Of a DNA stretch of 64,000 nucleotides, positions 31,604-41,610 are shown piece by piece (position 1 is the stretch's first letter; the number at the start of each line of letters is the position of its first letter). The stretch comes from Flectonema sp. DT1601 (lineage: Eukaryota; Euglenozoa; Diplonemea; Diplonemida; Diplonemidae). Made by a program: the position numbers and the translations under genes. The notes beneath the pieces are model-generated. The model ran no database searches. It was given only the letters and a program-made list of their open reading frames with translations, and was not told the DNA's origin. The stretch lies in the NCBI GenBank assembly GCA_964019425.1, contig OZ025784.1, positions 1,240,001 to 1,304,000 on the forward strand. Reading direction: 5' to 3'.

Positions 31604-32491
31604 TTATATCGGAGTTGCGTAGTCTCTGACCCACTCCTCACTTCGCTGCCACAATTCTTTGGCTAAGTCGTCAGAGAGGGCAAGTTTTGTTGGAGTCTTC
31701 TCCTTTTGGGAGTCGTAGTAAAGTCCGCTAGCACTGAGACGAGATCTGACGCAGTGAAGAGTCGTCTTTGCGCCCTCAGAATTGTTAATCATAAACAGCT
31801 TTATACAACACTGAAGACAACAAGGAACATTTCTCCAAACATCAGTCGCAACTACTCCTGGATGCAATGACGAAACCAAAATATTTGGATAACGTTTTGC
31901 CAGTTCCTTTCCATGCAAGACATTAAAAAGTTTACTGATCCTATACTCTAAAAGTCCTGTTGTGGTTTTGGTTGGTTTTTGGAGATCAGGCCATTTGATT
32001 TCCGAAATATCGGTAACCTTGTATTGAGCTCTACTCGACACAAGTACCAGTCTTGGGGATTCAGACTTTGACAGGATCGGAAGCAATAATTTAGTAAACA
32101 AGAAATGACCCAAGTGATTGACACCAAAAGTCATTTCAAACCCGTCAGAAGTGGTTCCGTGAGCTCCAGCCAAACCAGCATTGTTAATAAGAACGTCAAG
32201 AGGAAGATTCAACTTGGTGAATTCCTCAGCTGATTCCCTCACTGCCTTCAACGAGCTTAAATCTAATTGTAAAAATGTTAACTTAGCACTTGGGATTCGC
32301 TCCTTAATATCATCCATTGCTTCTTTACCTTTACTGGCATTTCTACAAGCCATTACAACATGAGCACCATCCTTAGCAAGTTCTAAAGCAGCTTCCTTTC
32401 CAATACCACAATTACTTCCGGTAATAAGAACTACCTTACCACGGACGTCATTAGCGACGTCTGACTTCATAAGAGATTGTTTTTCAGACAT
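31604..32491 (-). CDS. Short-chain dehydrogenase/reductase, copy 1
   Basis: 295 residues. It has a Rossmann cofactor motif TGSNCGIG (about 24-31), an NAG motif (INNAGLAG), GVNHLGHF, a catalytic Ser region LVSSRAQY, and YRISK with the catalytic Tyr and Lys. HPGVVATDVW closes the fold. The sequence resembles the retinol dehydrogenase/WWOX/protochlorophyllide-reductase-like branch, so it probably reduces or oxidises a lipid-like alcohol with NADP(H). A CC-rich patch (VPCCLQCCIKLF) might help membrane attachment. It sits between two clusters of the repeat array and has a near-identical twin at 35159-36046. Nine residues differ, all between about 128 and 187. Confidence 0.93.
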   Translation of the reverse strand: MSEKQSLMKSDVANDVRGKVVLITGSNCGIGKEAALELAKDGAHVVMACRNASKGKEAMDDIKERIPSAKLTFLQLDLSSLKAVRESAEEFTKLNLPLDVLINNAGLAGAHGTTSDGFEMTFGVNHLGHFLFTKLLLPILSKSESPRLVLVSSRAQYKVTDISEIKWPDLQKPTKTTTGLLEYRISKLFNVLHGKELAKRYPNILVSSLHPGVVATDVWRNVPCCLQCCIKLFMINNSEGAKTTLHCVRSRLSASGLYYDSQKEKTPTKLALSDDLAKELWQRSEEWVRDYATPI

Positions 32492-32785
32492 GTTTTGATA
32501 ACTTTATAACGCAACTGTATATGAAATGATGTTAACGAGACGAGGATAAGAAACTCTAACTTCCGACCAAGGTTCAATTGGTTGCCGATGAGGTGTTTTC
32601 TTCACCAAACCAAACTAGAGTTAGTTGATCACTAAACAAACATCAACAAGACAAGAAAACGAATGGTGTTCGTCTTTGTAATTGACCAACACAAGAACAG
32701 GACAGACGAGATGACAGATTCGTGACTCTAGGACATCCCTGTGGGAAGGAAGATGCGAATTCATAAAAACATAACAAACAAGATG
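32492..32785. other. 5' flank of dehydrogenase copy 1
   Basis: Shared with 36047-36347 upstream of copy 2, except that the 46 bases at 32554-32599 are in the opposite orientation there. It joins directly to the next repeat cluster. Confidence 0.7.
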
Positions 32786-33876
32786 ACAGATTCTCAGAAG
32801 CGCGGGTAAATTTTGTACATCAATTACTGGATTTGTGCGTCCAGTCAGGTAGTTATAGGTAGGTCAATTTACTGTTTTAATCATCGACCTGAAGAGTTGG
32901 TGAGAAAATCAGAGAAAGCAGATGTCTTCACAAGAGCTGACCAGAAGAGACAGACAGAGAGAACAATTCCGGATGACTTCAAAGAAAACATCTCGAGATG
33001 TGTAAGTACGCCGAGACTATCGGTAGTGCAGGACGTGACTCTAGGACATCCCTGTGGGAAGGAAGATGCGAATTCATAAAAACACAACAAACAAGATGAC
33101 AGATTCTCAGAAGCGCGGGTAAATTTTGTACATCAATTACTGGATTTGTGCGTCCAGTCAGGTAGTTATAGGTAGGTCAATTTACTGTTTTAATCATCGA
33201 CCTGGGGTAACGAAGCAGCAGTATGATGGATGGATGGGGAAGGGAGATGCGAACATAAAAAACAGAAGAGAGAGAGCAGGCGATCACATTCAGTTTCCTC
33301 GACCCGTGAATGCTTCGGTTTTGATTAAAACAAAAGTTCACAGAGATTCCCAATGTGAAGTACCATCTGGTGATTGAGTATCACGAGTATCGAAGAACAG
33401 GAAAAGCAGAAGAAGTACTAAAAAGGAAACAGATTCTCAGAAGCGCGGGTAAATTTTGTACATCAATTACTGGATTTGTGCGTCCAGTCAGGTAGTTATA
33501 GGTAGGTCAATTTACTGTTTTAATCATCGACCTGAAGAGTTGCTAACAAGACTAACGAAGCAGCAGTACGATAGATGGATGGGGATGTCTTCACAAGAAC
33601 TGACCAGAAGAGACAGACAGAGAGAACAATTCCGGATGACTTCAAAGAAAACATCTCGAGATGTGTAAGTACGCCGAGACTATCGGTAGTGCAGGACGTG
33701 ACTCTAGGACATCCCTGTGGGAAGGGAGATGCGAACATAAAAACAAAACAGACAAGATGACAAAAAGGAAACAGATTCTCAGAAGCGCGGGTAAATTTTG
33801 TACATCAATTACTGGATTTGTGTGTCCAGTCAGGTAGTTATAGGTAGGTCAATTTACTGTTTTAATCATCGACCTG
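32786..33876 (+). repeat. Repeat array, cluster 2 (four units)
   Basis: Cores start at 32786, 33099, 33429 and 33771. The second unit carries the rare module (CACATTCAGTTTCCTCGACC). The last is cut at the same junction as the last unit of cluster 1, showing that array end plus dehydrogenase gene were duplicated together. Confidence 0.95.
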
Positions 33877-35158
33877 GAGACTAACGAAGAACGATAACAT
33901 GAACATACTTCCAAAGTTAGCTGTAATGTTGTCATCTGTGAAATAAAAATAAAAAAAATTATAATAAATATGTTCAAAGAATCCGCAATGCGTGAAATCG
34001 ATAAATTGGTTTTTTTTTTTTTTTTTTTTTTACTTTTTACGCTAAACTCGAGTTAGATCACTACTAACTTAGTTCGTAACGTGAAGCTTCGAACGAAACC
34101 AACAGTTCCGTCTAAGAAAGTAAAGCAACAAAGGAACAAGAAAATATTTTGACAAAAAGGAGCGGGTGCGAATTGACGCAACTTACTTCTTGAGATATCT
34201 ACAGAAGTCATCAAATGTGAAATTAATGTGAGAAAAAAAAAAAAGAAAAACAACAACGGATATTATTATTCCTTTATTTATTTTATTTTTTTTTCTACGA
34301 CACGATGACTTGACAAGTGGATAAAAAAGTGTTATTAGCTGCTTGGTTAGTCATCTATCTCAACAGATCAAAACGAGCGGCAAACCTCCCAATCGACTAC
34401 TGGAGAGAGCGTGAAAAGAACGAAAGGGAAAAAATATAAAATATATAGTCTTTTATTTTTGAATACATCGTTTACTCACACGCAGAATCCAACGGGATAT
34501 CGGAAAACAAGAAAACACAAAACAAGATGGAAACACTAACACGGAGAACGATAGATCGTTTAACGAGGTTGGAAGGTGCAGGATATCAATACCCGCACTG
34601 AAACACTCGATGAGTGGAGAAAGCTAGTTTTGATTTTTGTGAAATCAAAAATACAACCCTGAAATACTGTGATACACATAAGTTATTCAAACAGCAGCAT
34701 CTCTGACGTTTGGGAAGGAAAAAAAGAAAAAAATTGAGAGGGGGGTTGTATGTTCGATTTTGTAAAATTACAACTGTGTTGTATCATAAACACATAAAGA
34801 TAATTTAACATTACTTTTAAATACGGTGACTAAGGGTGATGCACAACTTAGCATTATAAAGTAACTATTAAGTTTCGAGAGTAATCCATATACCTCTTAC
34901 CTCTATTCTCTCATCATCAGTATGGTGTAGAAGTAAGTCAGTCAAATGTTGAGACTGAGTCATTCCAGTTTGCAAGACTAGAATGTAGTTACTTTAAGTT
35001 TCATGTTCATAATAAAAAAAACATATTATTTACTGTTACTAGTTCGTAGCTCACTACTAGTGGAGCACTCTTCTACAATAAATGTAGAAAGTGTTTTTAA
35101 TTATCAAAGTCTCAAGAGGGGGATGAAACAACAACGGTACCCTTTGGGGGCGCCCTTA
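33877..35158. other. 3' flank of dehydrogenase copy 2, duplicated block plus insertion
   Basis: Up to about 34740 it follows 30575-31540, with small indels and homopolymer differences. From 34747 to about 35105 it carries sequence absent from copy 1, beginning with a copy of dispersed repeat A. No gene seen. Confidence 0.65.
34747..34853 (+). repeat. Dispersed repeat A, copy 1
   Basis: About 106 bases: starts GTATGTTCGATTTTGTAAAA, contains TTTAACATTA, ends CTAAGGGTGATGCACAACTTAG. Other copies are at 42525-42624, 42641-42742 and 57995-58100. The CTAAG/CTTAG ends can pair as a short hairpin. Confidence 0.85.
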
Positions 35159-36046
35159 TTATATCGGAGTTGCGTAGTCTCTGACCCACTCCTCACTTCG
35201 CTGCCACAATTCTTTGGCTAAGTCGTCAGAGAGGGCAAGTTTTGTTGGAGTCTTCTCCTTTTGGGAGTCGTAGTAAAGTCCGCTAGCACTGAGACGAGAT
35301 CTGACGCAGTGAAGAGTCGTCTTCGCGCCCTCAGAATTGTTAATCATAAACAGCTTTATACAACACTGAAGACAACAAGGAACATTTCTCCAAACATCAG
35401 TCGCAACTACTCCTGGATGCAATGACGAAACCAAAATATTTGGATAACGTTTTGCCAGTTCCTTTCCATGCAAGACATTAAAAAGTTTACTAATGTTATA
35501 TTCTGAAAGTCCTGTTTTGGTTTTGGTTGGTTTTTGGAGATCAGGCCATTTGATTTCCGAAATGTTGGTAACCCGGTATTGACCTCTACTCGACACTATG
35601 ACCAGTCTTGGGGATTCAGACTTTGACAGGATCGGAAGCAATAATTCAGTAAACAAGAAATGACCCAAGTGATTGACACCAAAGGTTATTTCAAACCCGT
35701 CAGAAGTGGTTCCGTGAGCTCCAGCCAAACCAGCATTGTTAATAAGAACGTCAAGAGGAAGATTCAACTTGGTGAATTCCTCAGCTGATTCCCTCACTGC
35801 CTTCAACGAGCTTAAATCTAATTGTAAAAATGTTAACTTAGCACTTGGGATTCGCTCCTTAATATCATCCATTGCTTCTTTACCTTTACTGGCATTTCTA
35901 CAAGCCATTACAACATGAGCTCCATCCTTAGCAAGTTCTAAAGCAGCTTCCTTTCCAATACCACAATTACTTCCGGTAATAAGAACTACCTTACCACGGA
36001 CGTCATTAGCGACGTCTGACTTCATAAGAGATTGTTTTTCAGACAT
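35159..36046 (-). CDS. Short-chain dehydrogenase/reductase, copy 2
   Basis: 295 residues, the twin of copy 1 with the same cofactor motif (TGSNCGIG) and a YNISK active site. Outside residues 128-187 the protein is identical to copy 1 and the DNA differs at only a couple of silent sites. Inside that window there are about 17 base changes and nine amino-acid changes (for example SSRGQYRVTNIS against SSRAQYKVTDIS), around the catalytic Ser and Tyr. The two enzymes may therefore differ in substrate. Both upstream and downstream flanks are shared, so this is a block duplication, not a retrocopy. Confidence 0.93.
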   Translation of the reverse strand: MSEKQSLMKSDVANDVRGKVVLITGSNCGIGKEAALELAKDGAHVVMACRNASKGKEAMDDIKERIPSAKLTFLQLDLSSLKAVRESAEEFTKLNLPLDVLINNAGLAGAHGTTSDGFEITFGVNHLGHFLFTELLLPILSKSESPRLVIVSSRGQYRVTNISEIKWPDLQKPTKTKTGLSEYNISKLFNVLHGKELAKRYPNILVSSLHPGVVATDVWRNVPCCLQCCIKLFMINNSEGAKTTLHCVRSRLSASGLYYDSQKEKTPTKLALSDDLAKELWQRSEEWVRDYATPI

Positions 36047-36347
36047 GTTTTGATAACTTTATAACGCAACTGTATATGAAATGATGTTAACGAGACGAGG
36101 ATAAGAAACTCCAAAAACACCCCATCGGCAACCAATTGAACCTTGGTCGGAAGTTAGAGTTGTTTTCTTCACCAAACCAAACTAGAGTTAGTTGATCACT
36201 AAACAAACATCAACAAGACAAGAAAACGAATGGTGTTCGTCTTTGTAATTGACCAACACAAGAACAGACGAGATGACAGATTCGTGACTCTAGGACATCC
36301 CTGTGGGAAGGAAGATGCGAATTCATAAAAACATAACAAACAAGATG
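36047..36347. other. 5' flank of dehydrogenase copy 2
   Basis: Matches 32492-32785, with a stretch at about 36112-36160 inverted relative to copy 1. It joins repeat cluster 3. Confidence 0.7.
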
Positions 36348-37413
36348 ACAGATTCTCAGAAGCGCGGGTAAATTTTGTACATCAATTACTGGATTTGTGC
36401 GTCCAGTCAGGTAGTTATAGGTAGGTCAATTTACTGTTTTAATCATCGACCTGAAGAGTTGCTAACAAGACTAACGAAGCAGCAGTACGATAGATGGATG
36501 GGGAAGTCTTCACAAGAACTGACCAGAAGAGACAGACAGAGAGAACAATTCCGGATGACTTCAAAGAAAACATCTCGAGATGTGTAAGTACGCCGAGACT
36601 ATCGGTAGTGCAGGACGTGACTCTAGGACATCCCTGTGGGAAGGGAGATGCGAACATAAGAACAAAACGGACAAGATGACAGATTCTCAGAAGCGCGGGT
36701 AAATTTTGTACATCAATTACTGGATTTGTGTGTCCAGTCAGGTAGTTATAGGTAGGTCAATTTACTGTTTTAATCATCGACCTGAAGAGTTGGTGAGAAA
36801 ACCGGAAAAGCAGATGTCTTACAAGAAACAGAGAGAGAACAATTCCGGATGACTTCAAAGAAAACATCTCGAGATGTGTAAGTACGCCGAGACTATCGGT
36901 AGTGCAGGACGTGACTCTAGGACATCCCTGTGGGAAGGAAGATGCGAATTCATAAAAACAAAACAAACAAGATGACAGATTCTCAGAAGCGCGGGTAAAT
37001 TTTGTACATCAATTACTGGATTTGTGCGTCCAGTCAGGTAGTTATAGGTAGGTCAATTTACTGTTTTAATCATCGACCTGAAGAGTTGCTAACAAGACTA
37101 ACGAAGCAGCAGTACGATAGATGGATGGGGAAGTCTTCACAAGAACTGACCAGAAGAGACAGACAGAGAGAACAATTCCGGATGACTGCAAAGAAAACAT
37201 CTCGAGATGTGTAAGTACGCCTAGACTATCGGTAGTGCAGGACGTGACTCTAGGACATCCCTGTGGGAAGGGAGATGCGAATTCATAAAAACACAACAAA
37301 CAAGATGACAGATTCTCAGAAGCGCGGGTAAATTTTGTACATCAATTACTGGACTTGTGCGTCCAGTCAGGTAGTTATAGGTAGGTCAATTTACTGTTTT
37401 AATCATCGACCTG
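36348..37413 (+). repeat. Repeat array, cluster 3 (four units)
   Basis: Cores start at 36348, 36679, 36975 and 37308. The last core has one change in the hairpin loop (ACTGGACTTGTGCGTCCAGT) and then runs into unrelated sequence. With clusters 1 and 2 this gives 14 copies, all in the same orientation, opposite to every protein gene in the window. Confidence 0.95.
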
Positions 37414-37908
37414 GAGAGTTGGTGACAAGACTAACGACCAGAAACGAGGATAAGCTTCATACCAGCGACCCTCAAATACAATACAATAGCATACCTGATG
37501 GAGAAGAAATAATTTGAAAACATCGTCAGATAAGTAAACAAGAAATAAGTTGCAGTAATTATAATAAAATAAAAAGGGAAGCGATTGTTCATTCTCAGGT
37601 TTGTTCGTGCTGGTACCCCAAGTCATTCAGTGCAAGAACCGAATTCATGTTGGGATTCAGTGAGCTGCTTCTTGTTTTTTGTTTTTTTTTAACGTTCAGG
37701 CTGTTCAGTAAGCAAACATAAAACATTTCACACACACAAAGGAAACATCATCGCACACGTTCAGAGCATTCGATTGTCATCCAAACACCAGAAGATGAGT
37801 TTAATATTTACGACGAATGCCCCTACCTCTCAATCAGTGCTGACACAGGTCAGTCACTACTCTAGATCCATTCAGGTATAACGCATAATCTGTAAGTTCG
37901 AAGATTAT
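37414..37908. other. Intergenic spacer
   Basis: Unique AT-rich sequence between the array and the ALG11 3' end. No gene recognised. Confidence 0.6.
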
Positions 37909-39330
37909 TTAGTTTTTTTTCATCACAACTTTTGTTACGAGACGAGAGATGGCAGAGTTGAACACTTCTTCACTAAATAACTTCGATCGATGACGTGATT
38001 TTTGTTGCATTGCAAGGAGGGATGAAGAATCCATTCGAAGTATTGTTAACATAGCCGCAGAGTACTCTTCAACATCTTCAGCAAGAAAACCAGAATCAGA
38101 TGACACGATATCAAGAAGAGGTCCACCAGATCTATGAGCTATTGGTATGGCGGCAGCAGCCATGTACTCAACAATTCCAATACCGAAATGTTCATTCCAC
38201 ATTGTGTGGATACCAATCTTAGAACTCGCCAACAGTTTTAGTAATTCTGGATATGGCAGATCGACTTTAAATTCTACTTTCTCACTAATTCCAAGTTCCG
38301 CAGCATATTTCTTTAAACTTTCTACTTTCTCACGGTCTTGGTCGTTTCGCACGCCACCAACCAAAACTAATTTTAACCGTTTCACTGTTGAGGCGTTGAC
38401 GTCTTTTAGGACTTTAGAAAAACTGAGTATCTGTAACTCGTGATTCTTTTCAGGACGAAACTGTGCTACAGACACGATGATGTCTTCTTTAGCAGTGGTG
38501 TCTTCACTCAAAGACAGTAGCTTAGTACAATCACAGGGAGGGTAAACCCTATTTACTTTGTGTCTAGGTAGCTTCCAAACGTCTTCAATATGCTGCTGAG
38601 TCCAGGTACTGTTTACAAGTGTGATGTCACTTTGTCTTCCTACTATTCCGTAGAAAAATGCAAAAAACTTATAATAATAAACTTTACAAGTCGTTAGCAG
38701 TTTACTTGAAGTAATAAAAGACCTGTTGTTGTGAGCAGCACGACGTGATGTGACGGCTCTCAACATGTCACAACTAACAGTAGGATAATGAGTGTAGCAG
38801 ACGACAGTACACGAGGCTAAGATTTTAGCAATTGGATACGTGAATGCGTATCCCATCGAATCAATGAAGACATCAGGTGGAGAGTTACAAATCGCCTGCA
38901 TAGCCAACGGAATCGCACCCAACGACTGCAGAATAAGAGTAAAACGAGGATAAGTACTCGCCTCCAATAACTTTATATTATTCAGTGGAATTATCTCTAT
39001 TTCTCTTACCAAAGTAACACCAAACTTGATACTGACGTTTTCCGAAAGCTCAGCGAAAGTGTATTTTTTATTGTTAGTGAAGTGAGTGTATAAAATAAAG
39101 TCAGCATCTTGAGCTTCCTTTTGCATTCCAGCAAGCATTGTCCATAAGACTCGTTCACCACCACCGCCTCCTGTTGAGTAAGGGTGAAAAAACCCAATAC
39201 GTTTTCTTGATTGCCTTCTCAAGACTTCTCGATCACTCTTTGTACGTCTTCGTATGTAGAACACCACTAACAATAGAACCATAATGCATACGGCTAGTGC
39301 ACATAAACTGGTTGTCACTGGACCCATCAT
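37909..39330 (-). CDS. ALG11: GDP-Man:dolichol-oligosaccharide alpha-1,2-mannosyltransferase ALG11
   Basis: 473 residues, close to the usual length. An N-terminal membrane anchor (about 8-28) is followed by IGFFHPYSTGGGGGERVLW, the diagnostic ALG11 motif, and DVFIDSMGYAFTYPIAK and CYTHYPTVSCDML, also characteristic. The C-terminal GT-B half has HFGIGIVEYMAAAAIPIAH and SGGPLLDIV, with the EX7E-type nucleotide-sugar site of GT4 enzymes. It adds the fourth and fifth mannose to the lipid-linked N-glycan precursor on the cytosolic ER face. Minus-strand TTATCTTTTTATTCTGTAG upstream could be its splice acceptor. Confidence 0.96.
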   Translation of the reverse strand: MMGPVTTSLCALAVCIMVLLLVVFYIRRRTKSDREVLRRQSRKRIGFFHPYSTGGGGGERVLWTMLAGMQKEAQDADFILYTHFTNNKKYTFAELSENVSIKFGVTLVREIEIIPLNNIKLLEASTYPRFTLILQSLGAIPLAMQAICNSPPDVFIDSMGYAFTYPIAKILASCTVVCYTHYPTVSCDMLRAVTSRRAAHNNRSFITSSKLLTTCKVYYYKFFAFFYGIVGRQSDITLVNSTWTQQHIEDVWKLPRHKVNRVYPPCDCTKLLSLSEDTTAKEDIIVSVAQFRPEKNHELQILSFSKVLKDVNASTVKRLKLVLVGGVRNDQDREKVESLKKYAAELGISEKVEFKVDLPYPELLKLLASSKIGIHTMWNEHFGIGIVEYMAAAAIPIAHRSGGPLLDIVSSDSGFLAEDVEEYSAAMLTILRMDSSSLLAMQQKSRHRSKLFSEEVFNSAISRLVTKVVMKKN

Positions 39331-39491
39331 ATTTTTTTTTTTATTATTTTTTTTCCTGCTACAGAATAAAAAGATAACACGTGAAAATGTCTAACAATAT
39401 CAACCCTATTGATCATCAAGTGGTTAGTTTGTTGTTATAAAAAAAAAAAAAAAAAAACAGGAAAAAAATCTAATGATCATTATGATTTATC

Positions 39492-39522
<31 letters not shown>

Positions 39523-39603
39523 ATCATGGTACTGACTTGATGACAAGTGAAAACAATGATTTTATCACAGCAGTAAACACGTTAGATAATCAGAAAGGGA
39601 GCA

Positions 39604-39642
<39 letters not shown>

Positions 39643-39810
39643 CCCCCCGAAAGAACAAGATCAAGTGTTAGAACCATAAAAACAAAACCGAAATATATAA
39701 TAAATGTAACAACAAAAAAAGCAACGCCTTAACAAAAAAAAAAAATTGTAGAATTAAAATAAATTTCAATTTTATTAAGTGATCAGGTTGTCCTTGTGTG
39801 CGTGTTGTGT

Positions 39811-39849
<39 letters not shown>

Positions 39850-40008
39850 CATTTCATTCGCCTAAATAATTAAACCTAAAAAAGAGAAAACAGTGAGGAC
39901 CGAACATCTCACTGTGATCAACATAAAACGATTGAGGGTAATTATTTTTTTTTACCCCAGACTTTATTTTTTTTTCAAAATGTCCGAATGGAGTTGTTCT
40001 GACAGACA
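39331..40008. other. Low-complexity intergenic region
   Basis: T-runs, and an A-run followed by a C-run (39607-39648). No gene recognised. Confidence 0.6.
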
Positions 40009-40575
40009 CTATATAGTAGCAATATTAAGTACTGCTGATATAACGTAACTGAGAGTCGCCACGACAAACCCGATCAACACCATCAGTAAACCAGACATTA
40101 TTGGGGCTTCTCTTGTTAGTATCGCCCTAAGCGATCCCAGAAGAAAAAGTGAAAAAGTCGTCGTAGTCAACAAGAGTAAATGTTGTTGTTCAGATCCCAG
40201 TGAGATAGAAGGCAGACATGACAGTAAAGGAATAAATCCAAAGCAGAAAAATGATATAAACATAACAATGCCGGATTTCACAGCTGACGTCGCGTTGTTT
40301 TCTGCAGAAGCTCCCAAGTAGTTTCCCATTCCCATAGAGAATCCCTGTGAAACTAACCCGGCTACTCCCATTACAAATAACGTGTGTGCAGATACCTTTG
40401 CACCTGCTCCAAAACCACTCCACACTAAAGCTAACGACGTTGCGACTCCATCAAGCCCACCAAACACAACACTTCTCGCTTCAGCTTTCAAACAATCAAT
40501 AGCTGTGGGTGCAACTAATAATTCTTTTACGTGATTCGATTCTTCTTGAGTATCAACTCCTACTTTCAGTTCCAT
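40009..40575 (-). CDS. VIT/CCC1-family vacuolar iron or manganese transporter, short form
   Basis: 188 residues with about five hydrophobic segments. EARSVVFGGLDGVATSLALV and GVAGLVSQGFSMGMGNYLGA match the first two helices of the VIT1/CCC1 family, including the G-x-x-D-G and S-M-x-x-G motifs. In long family members a cytoplasmic metal-binding helix pair separates helices 2 and 3. Here only about 15 residues (SAENNATSAVKSG) intervene, as in the short nodulin-21-like branch. Likely role: moving Fe2+ or Mn2+ into an acidic store. The start is confirmed by a splice acceptor only a few bases upstream. Confidence 0.88.
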   Translation of the reverse strand: MELKVGVDTQEESNHVKELLVAPTAIDCLKAEARSVVFGGLDGVATSLALVWSGFGAGAKVSAHTLFVMGVAGLVSQGFSMGMGNYLGASAENNATSAVKSGIVMFISFFCFGFIPLLSCLPSISLGSEQQHLLLLTTTTFSLFLLGSLRAILTREAPIMSGLLMVLIGFVVATLSYVISAVLNIATI

Positions 40576-40602
40576 TTATTTACTGTTGAGGGGGAGGTAA
40601 TG
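40576..40602 (-). promoter_or_regulatory. Pyrimidine tract and AG acceptor before the VIT start
   Basis: Read on the minus strand, ATTACCTCCCCCTCAACAG is followed by a leader of about 7 bases and the ATG. With so short a leader and no upstream exon, this is among the strongest trans-splice candidates in the window. Confidence 0.6.
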
Positions 40603-40668
40603 ATAAGTTTTCTTACAGGATCAATACGATTGAGTTTACTTCAAAACAACAACAGAACAGATGAATAG

Positions 40669-41610
40669 TTACTTTCTGGCATTCTCATAGTTGTCAACAA
40701 ACCATTCAGCAGCTACTCGGATTCCATCTTCAAATTTTGTAAAATTAAATTCTCGTCCCATCGCTTTTGTAAGTCGAGTGATGTCAGCTGTCTTTTTAAG
40801 TTGTCCATCGGGACCACCTTTCCAAATGACTTCACCTGTGAAATTCATAGCAGATGTGAGAGCTGTTACAACTTGACGAATGGAAACCTCATGGGACTCA
40901 GGAACAGAAACAATTAGCGGATCTATTGACTCGTAAAACCTGACAGCCCACACTGCAATCTCAGCTAAGTCATCAGAGTAGATGAACTGACGTAACGCCG
41001 TACCCGTCCCAACAACTTCAAGAGCCGTTCCGTTCTTCTTTGCTAAGTATATTTTATGCATCAACGCCGGAATAACATGCGCATCCCTCAAATTGTAATT
41101 ATCATTCGGACCAAAGATATTTGTTGGAATGAGTGAAGTAAACAAAAGTCCATATTGTTTATAATATGACTTGTTCATTACGTCAACCATTCTCTTACTT
41201 TGAGCATATCCCATTAGGTCTGGTGAGGGAAGACCATCATGAAGGACATCCTCACTGATGGGATATGTAACTTTTTGAGGAAAAATACACATGGATAAAG
41301 TTGATACTAATTTCTGAACCTTTAAATCTTTGCAGCATTCCATTACATTCATGTTCATTTTTATATTATCGTTGTACATTTCAACTGGCTGTTGAATGTT
41401 CATAAGCAGTCCTCCAACCCTCGCAGCAAGGTGTAATACATGTGTTGGTTTAATTTTATCAAAAAGAGATTTAGTTGATTCAAAGTCTCTCAAATCTGCG
41501 TCAGCTGATCCAACAAAGAACCAACTCTCACCTTCAACCTTGTTATTTGACACGAATTTCTCAACCGCTCGTCCAGCCAGACCAGAGCCTCCGGTTACTA
41601 GAACTCTCAT
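40669..41610 (-). CDS. GDP-L-fucose synthase (epimerase-reductase)
   Basis: 313 residues, the normal size. It has the extended-SDR cofactor motif TGGSGLAG (7-14), AARVGGLLMN, the active-site stretch LSMCIFP with its Cys, YAQSK with catalytic Tyr and Lys, and NIFGPNDNYNLRDAHVIPALMH. RQFIYSDDLA completes the family signature. It converts GDP-4-keto-6-deoxymannose to GDP-L-fucose with NADPH, giving the donor for fucosylated glycans. This is a plausible partner to the glycan machinery represented by ALG11 next door, though proximity alone proves nothing. The residue before the active-site Met-Cys pair is the expected Ser. Minus-strand CCCTCCCTTCCTCATTATAG ends 17 bases before the ATG. Confidence 0.95.
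   Translation of the reverse strand: MRVLVTGGSGLAGRAVEKFVSNNKVEGESWFFVGSADADLRDFESTKSLFDKIKPTHVLHLAARVGGLLMNIQQPVEMYNDNIKMNMNVMECCKDLKVQKLVSTLSMCIFPQKVTYPISEDVLHDGLPSPDLMGYAQSKRMVDVMNKSYYKQYGLLFTSLIPTNIFGPNDNYNLRDAHVIPALMHKIYLAKKNGTALEVVGTGTALRQFIYSDDLAEIAVWAVRFYESIDPLIVSVPESHEVSIRQVVTALTSAMNFTGEVIWKGGPDGQLKKTADITRLTKAMGREFNFTKFEDGIRVAAEWFVDNYENARK

Noticed and set aside
28896-37517. Recurring 60-90 codon frames in the repeat array, on both strands
   Set aside because: They start at TTG, are open on both strands, are not conserved between unit types, and resemble no protein. The invariant core ignores codon boundaries.
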